Source: CF-13 sp035279665 (GTDB taxonomy: Bacteria; Chloroflexota; Dormibacteria; CF-121). Taken from it: 5,846 nt of DNA. The notes beneath the pieces were generated by a model. The model saw nothing but the letters and a program-made list of their open reading frames with translations, did no database searches and had not been told where the DNA came from. Of the stretch, positions 1 to 4,823 are shown piece by piece (position 1 is the stretch's first letter; every line of letters starts with the position of its first letter). The position numbers and the translations under genes were made by a program. The stretch spans positions 1-5,846 of the forward strand of contig DATEHI010000145.1 of NCBI GenBank assembly GCA_035279665.1, written 5' to 3'.

Positions 1-209
1 GCGGCCAGGAAGAGCGCTTTCTTGGAGGGAAACAGCCGGAAGATGTATGGCTGCGAGATGCCGATTCGCTTGGCGATCGCCTCGGTCGAGGTGCCGTGCA
101 GGCCGTGAAGCGCAAATTCGGCCACGGCGGCCTTCAGCACCTCAGTCCGGCGCTCGTCGGCGGTGTGCCGCTGATCGCCGCCTTTTTTCGCGGTCGCCAG
201 GCGTGCCAT
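1..209 (-). CDS. TetR/AcrR-family transcriptional regulator, N-terminal part (cut by window edge)
   Basis: Only the first 69 codons are inside the window; the C-terminal ligand-binding domain lies beyond the left edge. The translation begins MARLATAKKGGDQRH, a basic tail, then a helix (about residues 18-36, ERRTEVLKAAVAEFALHG). The TetR helix-turn-helix follows at about 40-62, with the hallmark STEAIAKRIGISQPYIFRLF and then PSKKALFLA. Proteins of this family are usually near 200 residues and bind palindromic operators as dimers, releasing DNA when a small molecule binds. The ATG at 209-207 is chosen because the family signature starts shortly after it and a near-consensus promoter places the transcription start on or next to it. 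There is no ribosome-binding site; the inverted repeat at 211-228 sits where one would be. It is probably autoregulated, and may also control the neighbouring peroxidase or esterase operon. That target is inferred, since no second copy of the operator was seen in the window. Confidence 0.93.
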   Translation of the reverse strand, partial: MARLATAKKGGDQRHTADERRTEVLKAAVAEFALHGLHGTSTEAIAKRIGISQPYIFRLFPSKKALFLA

Positions 210-210
210 G

Positions 211-228
211 TAAGTGATTATTCACTAA
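211..228. promoter_or_regulatory. Inverted repeat, probable TetR-family operator
   Basis: Read on the minus strand it is TTAGTGAATAATCACTTA. The inner arms AGTGA/TCACT are perfect around a 4-base centre and the outermost T/A pair also matches; one pair mismatches. The repeat covers the -10 hexamer of the regulator's own promoter and ends two bases before its ATG, so bound repressor would block transcription start. AGTGA...TCACT half-sites are common for TetR-family proteins. Binding by this regulator is inferred. Confidence 0.72.
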
Positions 229-245
229 CTAGCCCCGTATGTCAA
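217..245 (-). promoter_or_regulatory. Sigma-70-type promoter of the TetR gene (leaderless)
   Basis: On the minus strand a perfect -35 TTGACA (245-240) is followed by exactly 17 bases and a -10 AATAAT (222-217), which matches TATAAT at five of six positions. Seven bases separate the -10 from the ATG at 209, so the expected start point is base 210 or 209. The mRNA would then have no 5' leader. The promoter begins only 17 bases beyond the peroxidase stop codon. Confidence 0.7.
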
Positions 246-261
246 ATCGACCCAGCCTTTC

Positions 262-1614
262 TTAGCGGGCCGGGCTCAGGAGATCGCGGATTCTGAAGCT
301 GCCCGGCTCCAGGGGCGCCAGTGTCGGGCGCCAGGACGGATTGTTTGCGAGGTATGACTCAGGGTCGCAGCGGATAATGCCGACAATGACCTCGGCGACG
401 ATGCGGCCGCCGACTTCGCCGAGATAGTCGCCAGCGCCGCGAACGGCTGCCTCGCGGACGATATACAGCCACAGGGGTGTTTCGTCCTGCCAGTCACCGA
501 GGGCGAGCTCCTGGCGAGTCAGGGGTTGGGCGCCGACCGCGCGGGCGACCGCTTCGCCCGATGGTAGGCCGGTGCCCATGCCGCGCTGGAGGTCCCGCGC
601 GGCGAGCGAACGGTAGGCGCTGACCTCGACGACGCCGGTGATCGATTCCGGAAGTCGGATGAGCGACGCGGGCAACTGTCCGTCGATCGGCTTGGCGCGC
701 TGGGCCGGCGCGTGGTCCGGTACGTCAAAGAGAAGCGACCAATCGATGACGTGATCCGGCGTGAGTGGCCGGAACCCCGCAAGGTCGGGAAAGACGGAAA
801 AGCGTGGGCCGCCCCGCCGGAGTTGGTAGTCGCCCTTGATCTGCGAGTGGCCGTAGCGGAAGGCGGCATCGGCAAACTCGACCGGGATGAACGGTTCGCT
901 CGTGACGCGATAGAAGCGGACGCCATCGCCCAAGAGCGTGCTCGTCAGTGTCGTGCCGACCAGGTTCGGGAGAAAGTCATGGAGGATGACCCACTGGTAG
1001 TGCCAGGTGAGTGCCCGGCGAGCATCATCGAAGAGTTCTGGTTCGGGAACGCCGTCCTCGCGTAGCCGGTCGACGAGACGGTTGTGCGCATGAATGAAGG
1101 CCACCTGGAGCCCGGTCATGAAGGCGTGGACATCATTGCGCGGGTCGCCGATCAGCGCGATCCCCTGCTGGTTGCGAGGCAGATCGCGACCATTGGCGCC
1201 AAGGAGGAGCTTGACCGGATCGGTTTGATCGAAGAGATACGGTGAGCCGACCGGACCGCCGCCGTACAGCGATTCGAGATTTGCTCGAGGCGAGCGAATA
1301 TTACGTAACGCGTCGAGGTCGCCATGCGCTCGGAGCGGAGACCGGTCGGCGGTGAGGTCGTGCGCCAGGTACTGGCCGAAGAAGGGTTGGCCTGCCTCGA
1401 CGTGGCCTTCGGTGTCACACGCGCCGCCATCGCAGATACTGCCTTCAATCCCGAGGGCGAGCAGCCGGTCGTCATCGAAGGTCGCGGGCGGCAAATCGGG
1501 GAACATGCGCCCGTAACGTCCTCCCGACGTGACCGGCGCATCGACGATCCGCCCCGGCGCCAGGCACAGGTCTCGCGCTGGATGGGAAGTCCGTTGTCGG
1601 GTGGCCGTTGGCAT
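262..1614 (-). CDS. Animal-type haem peroxidase (An_peroxidase superfamily)
   Basis: A 450-residue protein of the myeloperoxidase/cyclooxygenase superfamily, expected to use haem and peroxide to oxidise an unknown substrate. Motifs in order: distal FGQYLAHDLT (79-88; His85 distal, Asp86 at the calcium-ligand position); SPRANLESLYGGGP (about 108-121); GDPRNDV with catalytic Arg159; FIHAHNRLVDRL (173-184); AFRYGHS with proximal ligand His256; and DLQRGMGTGLPSGEAVARAVG (341-361). The acids that form haem esters in myeloperoxidase (Asp94, Glu242) align with Ala84 and Val162, so haem is probably bound non-covalently. Asp341 aligns with the Asn that hydrogen-bonds the proximal His. There is no signal peptide or membrane segment, so it is probably cytoplasmic. 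The frame is open upstream to a TTG at 1653, but I chose the ATG at 1614: a promoter-like element covers the TTG, and no Shine-Dalgarno is seen at either start. Substrate unknown; it is not a clear alpha-dioxygenase, since that family's distal and proximal motifs differ. Confidence 0.9.
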   Translation of the reverse strand: MPTATRQRTSHPARDLCLAPGRIVDAPVTSGGRYGRMFPDLPPATFDDDRLLALGIEGSICDGGACDTEGHVEAGQPFFGQYLAHDLTADRSPLRAHGDLDALRNIRSPRANLESLYGGGPVGSPYLFDQTDPVKLLLGANGRDLPRNQQGIALIGDPRNDVHAFMTGLQVAFIHAHNRLVDRLREDGVPEPELFDDARRALTWHYQWVILHDFLPNLVGTTLTSTLLGDGVRFYRVTSEPFIPVEFADAAFRYGHSQIKGDYQLRRGGPRFSVFPDLAGFRPLTPDHVIDWSLLFDVPDHAPAQRAKPIDGQLPASLIRLPESITGVVEVSAYRSLAARDLQRGMGTGLPSGEAVARAVGAQPLTRQELALGDWQDETPLWLYIVREAAVRGAGDYLGEVGGRIVAEVIVGIIRCDPESYLANNPSWRPTLAPLEPGSFRIRDLLSPAR

Positions 1615-1623
1615 CACGTCTGA

Positions 1624-1653
1624 CTCATAGCAAAGTACCGTAGCGAATCTCAA
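1624..1653 (-). promoter_or_regulatory. Possible promoter of the peroxidase gene
   Basis: On the minus strand, TTGAGA (1653-1648, five of six to the -35 consensus) and TATGAG (1629-1624, four of six to the -10 consensus) are 18 bases apart. The predicted start falls near 1617, only about three bases before the ATG at 1614. This would be a nearly leaderless message and would place the upstream TTG start codon inside the -35. It is a moderate match only; read-through from the esterase operon is also possible, since no terminator hairpin is visible between them. Confidence 0.35.
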
Positions 1654-1692
1654 ATGCCGATCTCGATCAGGATTAAGCCGTACGGGTTAGCG

Positions 1693-1705
1693 GTCAACAG
1701 TTGAC
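1693..1705. repeat. Perfect 13-bp palindrome GTCAACAGTTGAC
   Basis: Two 6-base arms, GTCAAC and GTTGAC, flank a single central base, 10 bases downstream of the esterase stop and about 80 bases upstream of the peroxidase ATG. It is too short and lacks the following T-run of an intrinsic terminator. It resembles a dimeric repressor or activator half-site pair, and each arm contains TTGAC on one strand. It has no similarity to the TetR inverted repeat at 211-228. Function is unknown. Confidence 0.4.
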
Positions 1706-1715
1706 GACACGCTGG

Positions 1716-3221
1716 TCAGCGAATGCTGTCCCAGAGCCGGCGCTCCTTGTCGGCCGGGTCCAGCGCGACGCTGCTGCCCGCCCCGTCGAAGCGCATCACG
1801 GCCCGCACGCGCGAATCGTATGGCGACCATCCCGGTTCTCCACTCGTGGCGAACGCAACCCATGCCCGGTGCATCGCGTCAGCCAGTGCTTGCGGCGGGT
1901 CGCCGCCGGCCAGCGTCATGCCGCCCCTATGGTCGAGATTGTCGAAGACGAATCCGATCTCCACCGCGTGCGCGGCTCCAAATCGACCATCGAAGAGGGG
2001 CGAGCGCCAGGCGAACTCATACATATGCGTCGACCCGCCGTTCTTGGCGTGCGCCTCGGCGAGCCGGATCGCCGGAATCCGAAAGAACCAGTCGGTGATC
2101 AGCGCGGCGAGAAGGTCGCCGGCTGTTGCCTGCGGTCGAGCTGCGCGGTAGACGGACAGCGCCTGCTCAACATCGAGGCCCATCACGCGGGCCGTTGTCG
2201 AGAGGCGTTCCTCGGTGACGCGGTCGATCGCGCCCCCGGGAACGAGGAAGAAGCGCCACTCCTCGGCGGTCGTGCCGACCATCAGATCGACGCCGCCACC
2301 TGCTCCCGCAGCGATCCGCTCGATGGGCCTTGCCGGCACCACCTCGCCGTCGACGACCGGCTCGAAAATCATCCCGTTGGCTGCGACCTCGCCCCACCGC
2401 ACCGGGTCTGGCCGGACGGCGAGCTCCTGTCCGAGCTCGGCCTGCGCTTCGACGAGGCGATCCAGAGGTACCGCCGCAATCGACGGCATCGTCGGCGGCA
2501 CGCCCAGCTTGTCGGCCAGATTGCGCCCGACCAGCTGAGCGGTTGCCGGCGAGCTCGTGTGGTGTCCCGCCCCGCTTTGCGCGATCGCGCGTTGGAACAG
2601 ACCTTCCGCACCTGGCATCGAGAGCAACGTGGCCACGCTGAACGCCCCCGCGGACTCACCAAAAATCGTGACCCGGGCCGGGTCACCGCCGAAGGCGCGG
2701 ATGTTCTCCTGCACCCATTCCAGCGCGGCGATCTGGTCGAGCAGCCCGCGGTTCGCCGTCCCGTCGCCCAGGGACAGAAAGCCGTCCGCTCCCAGCCGGT
2801 AGTTGATCGTGACGCAGACCACGCCATCGCGAGCAAAGCTGGTGCCGTCGTAAGTTGGGAGCGCACCGGAGCCGCGGACAAATGAGCCGCCGTGGATCCA
2901 CACCATGACCGGGAGGCCGCCACCGGTCGGGTCCGGTGTCCACACGTTGAGGTTGAGGCAGTCCTCTCCCGGACGGCCTTGATCACCAAGGAGCTGATCG
3001 AAGGGTGGTGGGTAGGGCGGTTGCGGCGCGACGCGGCCATACTCGAGCGCGTCGCGCACACCGTCCCACGACTCCCGTGGTCGTGGAGGTTGGAACCGGT
3101 GCGGTCCGAACGGTGGCGCGGCGTAAGGAATTCCCTTGAATGCCGCCACGCCGTTGGTCACATATCCGCGAACCCGGCCCTGCCGGGTGATCACCACGAG
3201 ACTGCCCGCCGCGATGCTCAT
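1716..3221 (-). CDS. Type-B carboxylesterase (PnbA-like, alpha/beta hydrolase)
   Basis: A 501-residue serine esterase of the carboxylesterase type-B family, normal length for bacterial p-nitrobenzyl-esterase-like enzymes. It hydrolyses carboxylic esters to acid plus alcohol. Motifs: GIPYAAPPFGPHRFQPP (30-46), EDCLNLNVWTP (86-96), oxyanion-hole HGGSF (110-114), nucleophile elbow FGESAGA with Ser190, acidic residue in GTTAEEW (Glu321, the second Glu), and GAAHAVEIGFVFDN with His418. The Ser-Glu-His order and spacing are intact. There is no signal peptide, so it is probably cytoplasmic. The start is the ATG at 3221: a GGAGG lies seven bases upstream, and family homology begins about ten residues in (GSLVVITRQGRVRGY). 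The reading frame stays open for 287 codons further upstream, but that stretch only shadows the dehydrogenase and hydratase genes. It is the last gene of the operon, 14 bases after the dehydrogenase stop. Substrate is not predictable from sequence. Confidence 0.95.
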   Translation of the reverse strand: MSIAAGSLVVITRQGRVRGYVTNGVAAFKGIPYAAPPFGPHRFQPPRPRESWDGVRDALEYGRVAPQPPYPPPFDQLLGDQGRPGEDCLNLNVWTPDPTGGGLPVMVWIHGGSFVRGSGALPTYDGTSFARDGVVCVTINYRLGADGFLSLGDGTANRGLLDQIAALEWVQENIRAFGGDPARVTIFGESAGAFSVATLLSMPGAEGLFQRAIAQSGAGHHTSSPATAQLVGRNLADKLGVPPTMPSIAAVPLDRLVEAQAELGQELAVRPDPVRWGEVAANGMIFEPVVDGEVVPARPIERIAAGAGGGVDLMVGTTAEEWRFFLVPGGAIDRVTEERLSTTARVMGLDVEQALSVYRAARPQATAGDLLAALITDWFFRIPAIRLAEAHAKNGGSTHMYEFAWRSPLFDGRFGAAHAVEIGFVFDNLDHRGGMTLAGGDPPQALADAMHRAWVAFATSGEPGWSPYDSRVRAVMRFDGAGSSVALDPADKERRLWDSIR

Positions 3222-3228
3222 GAGGGCG

Positions 3229-3233
3229 CCTCC
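3229..3233 (-). promoter_or_regulatory. Shine-Dalgarno site of the carboxylesterase
   Basis: GGAGG on the minus strand, seven bases before the ATG at 3221, lies in the 14-base gap after the dehydrogenase stop codon. It decides the esterase start within a much longer open frame. Confidence 0.8.
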
Positions 3234-3235
3234 AG

Positions 3236-3994
3236 CTAGGGTCCGCCGGTTGCGTAGATCGTCTGCCCGGTCACGAAGCTCCCGTCGTCGCTGCAGAGAA
3301 AACTGATGACGCCGGCGATGTCTTCGGGCCGGCCGATCCGACGTAACGGGGTGCGTTCGGCCGCTGCCTTTTTCAAGTCCGCGTAGTCGATCCCGGTGCG
3401 TTCGGCAACCGCCTGCGTCATCCGCGTCTCGATGAACCCGGGTGCGACCGCATTGACGTTGATGTTGAAGGGACCCAGCTCGATCGCCAGCGTCCGCGCC
3501 ATTCCCTGGATGCCAGCCTTGGCCGCCGAATAATTGACCTGCCCGCGGTTGCCCAATGCGGAATTGGACGATAGGAAGACCATCTTGCCCCGGCGCGCCG
3601 GGACCATCACCCGCTGCGCCGCCTGCGCACAGAGGAATGTTCCCTTCAGATGGGTGTCGACGACGAGGTCCCAATCGTCGTCCGTCATCTTGTGAACCAG
3701 GTTGTCGCGGAGGATGCCCGCGCAGGTAACGAGGATGTCGAGGCTTCCGTACTCCTTCACAACGCGGTCGACGAGGGCTTTTACCGAGAGGCGATCCGTC
3801 ACGTCGCAGGCGACCGCCAGCGCCGCGCCGCCCTGGCTTCGGATCTGCGCGGCGACCGCTTCCGCCGGTTCGAGATCCAGGTCGGAGATCACGACCTTCG
3901 CGCCGTCGGCGGCGAAGCGCGTCGCCGTCGCTGCCCCGATCCCTCGCCCGCCGCCCGTCACCAACGCGGTCTGCCCCTCGAATCGTCCGCTCAT
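3236..3994 (-). CDS. Short-chain dehydrogenase/reductase, FabG/MFE-2-like; probable (3R)-hydroxyacyl-CoA dehydrogenase
   Basis: A 252-residue classical SDR. The Rossmann motif TGGGRGIG is at 13-20; Asp38 at the end of beta-2 (VVISDLD) suggests NAD rather than NADP; CDVTD is at 63-67; and TCAG (90-93) stands in place of NNAG. The catalytic residues are Ser142, Tyr155 and Lys159 in the NYSAAKAG context, followed by INVNAVAPGFIETRM. The fourth tetrad residue, normally Asn in VNLKG, is His115 (THLKGTF). That substitution, along with the preceding TDDDWDLVV, resembles the dehydrogenase domain of peroxisomal multifunctional enzyme 2, which oxidises (3R)-hydroxyacyl-CoA. Placement directly after a MaoC-type hydratase pair supports that role; acting in the reductive direction, or on another secondary alcohol, remains possible. 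The ATG at 3994 overlaps the hydratase stop (ATGA) and has a GGAGG ten bases upstream, so translation is probably coupled. Confidence 0.93.
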   Translation of the reverse strand: MSGRFEGQTALVTGGGRGIGAATATRFAADGAKVVISDLDLEPAEAVAAQIRSQGGAALAVACDVTDRLSVKALVDRVVKEYGSLDILVTCAGILRDNLVHKMTDDDWDLVVDTHLKGTFLCAQAAQRVMVPARRGKMVFLSSNSALGNRGQVNYSAAKAGIQGMARTLAIELGPFNINVNAVAPGFIETRMTQAVAERTGIDYADLKKAAAERTPLRRIGRPEDIAGVISFLCSDDGSFVTGQTIYATGGP

Positions 3995-4419
3995 GTGATG
4001 TCAACCTCCGCCTCGCCGACAGTGACCCGTTCGGCTCGTTGATTTTCCGCCCACACCTCGAGGTGAAGTCGCCGCCCGGCATCCGCCGTGGTTTGCTCTT
4101 TCACGCGAGCCCGGCAGGTCAACGTGTCGCCGGGCCGGACCATCTCGACAAAGCGGACCGAGAGCCGTCGCACCGATTCCGGCCCCACCAGCCAGCAGAG
4201 ATACTCGCCCAGGAACGCCATGCTCAGCATGCCGTGCGCGATGACGCCCTCGAGTCCGACCGTTCGCGCCGTCTCGTCGTCGGTGTGGATCAGGTTGTAG
4301 TCGCCCGAGGCGCCCGCGTACTTGACCAGCTGCATCTTGGTGATCGGCGGCTTGCGAAGGTCCGGCAGGACACTACCGCTTTCGAGGTCGGGTCGCGCCG
4401 CAAGCACCGGACCGGTCAT
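3991..4419 (-). CDS. MaoC-like (R)-specific enoyl-CoA hydratase, catalytic hotdog subunit
   Basis: A 142-residue single-hotdog protein. The hydratase-2 motif is clear at about 37-64: ASGDYNLIHTDDETARTVGL, then AHGML. Asp40 and His45 have the spacing of the Asp/His catalytic pair in PhaJ-type hydratases, with Asn42 between. The C-terminal half contains the usual RFVEMVRPGDTLTC strand pattern (89-102). It is expected to add water to trans-2-enoyl-CoA to give (3R)-hydroxyacyl-CoA, or the reverse dehydration. Its start overlaps the stop of the FAS1-like subunit by four bases (ATGA, 4419-4416), and its stop overlaps the SDR start in the same way, so all three are probably translationally coupled; no separate Shine-Dalgarno is seen for this gene. 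The pairing resembles mycobacterial HadA/HadB, in which this protein would be the active partner. It could act on an acyl-ACP or an unusual acyl-CoA. Confidence 0.9.
   Translation of the reverse strand: MTGPVLAARPDLESGSVLPDLRKPPITKMQLVKYAGASGDYNLIHTDDETARTVGLEGVIAHGMLSMAFLGEYLCWLVGPESVRRLSVRFVEMVRPGDTLTCRARVKEQTTADAGRRLHLEVWAENQRAERVTVGEAEVDIT
4005..4009 (-). promoter_or_regulatory. Shine-Dalgarno site of the SDR
   Basis: GGAGG on the minus strand lies inside the last codons of the hydratase gene, ten bases before the dehydrogenase ATG at 3994. Spacing is slightly long, but this is the only purine-rich site there, and it works alongside the ATGA stop/start overlap. Confidence 0.55.
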
Positions 4420-4823
4420 CGCAGGATGGCGGTGGTCGTTCCGCTGAAGACGGGGCTGCCCGATTCGTCCGTGCCGTCCATCGCCAGGATGAGAAACGTC
4501 ATTTCGCCGAGGCGGCCCTGACGGCGATAAATGTCGGCGACCCGCACCCGGCAGCGCACGCGATCGCCCGCCCGGAGCGGCCGTTCATACCGGTACTCCT
4601 GGGCGCCGTGCAGAACGCGCGCCAGGTCGAAGGTCACGCCGGGGATCGTCATCCGAAAGGTGGTGGGAAAGGTGGGCGGCGCGATATCGCCGCGCACGCA
4701 TGCCGGCGTCTGGTCCTGCACCGCGTCGGCGAATTTTCGAATGGCGCCCCGCTCCACCTCGAAAACGAGCAGCTCGGACTCGCGTCCGATCAGCTCGCTG
4801 CTCAGGGCCGCAGGGTGATCCAT
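4416..4823 (-). CDS. FAS1-like dehydratase / MaoC N-terminal-domain protein, probable non-catalytic hydratase subunit
   Basis: A 135-residue hotdog protein of the MaoC_dehydrat_N type (HadA/HadC-like). It begins with IGRESELLVFEVERGAIRKFADAV (12-35), continues with APPTFPTTF (48-56), and carries the family's LHGAQEYRYERPLRAGDRV (71-89). The segment that normally reads like DxNPxHxDxxxA is replaced by DQTPACVRGD (37-46) and runs almost directly into APPTFP. The hydratase Asp/His pair is therefore absent and the loop is shortened. In related heterodimers this subunit shapes the acyl-binding tunnel while the partner supplies catalysis. The next gene is exactly such a partner, overlapping by four bases. 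The ATG at 4823 lies within the end of the upstream flavoenzyme gene (22-bp overlap) and has no evident ribosome-binding site, so coupled translation is likely. No other standard start codon lies before the conserved IGRE. Confidence 0.85.
   Translation of the reverse strand: MDHPAALSSELIGRESELLVFEVERGAIRKFADAVQDQTPACVRGDIAPPTFPTTFRMTIPGVTFDLARVLHGAQEYRYERPLRAGDRVRCRVRVADIYRRQGRLGEMTFLILAMDGTDESGSPVFSGTTTAILR

Noticed and set aside
210..261. Terminator after the peroxidase
   Set aside because: No stable hairpin with a T-run is present; the region is taken up by the TetR promoter and operator.
96..296. Plus-strand 66-codon frame at the left edge
   Set aside because: It runs antisense to the TetR N-terminus, its promoter and the end of the peroxidase, and has no domain or ribosome-binding site.
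1615..1653. TTG start extending the peroxidase by 13 residues
   Set aside because: No ribosome-binding site precedes it, the extra residues (MRFATVLCYESDV) are not a signal peptide, and a promoter-like -35 covers the codon.
1701..2885. Long plus-strand open frame (394 codons) opposite the carboxylesterase
   Set aside because: It is antisense to a gene with an intact catalytic triad; its translation is rich in Arg, Pro and Ala with no recognisable domain. GC-rich genes often leave such antisense frames open.
3222..4082. N-terminal 287-codon extension of the esterase frame
   Set aside because: It is an out-of-frame reading of the SDR and hydratase genes, low-complexity in Arg and Gly; the esterase has its own GGAGG and ATG at 3221.
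4039..4521. Plus-strand open frame of 160 codons over the two hotdog genes
   Set aside because: It lies opposite two genes with clear family motifs, and its translation has no recognisable fold.
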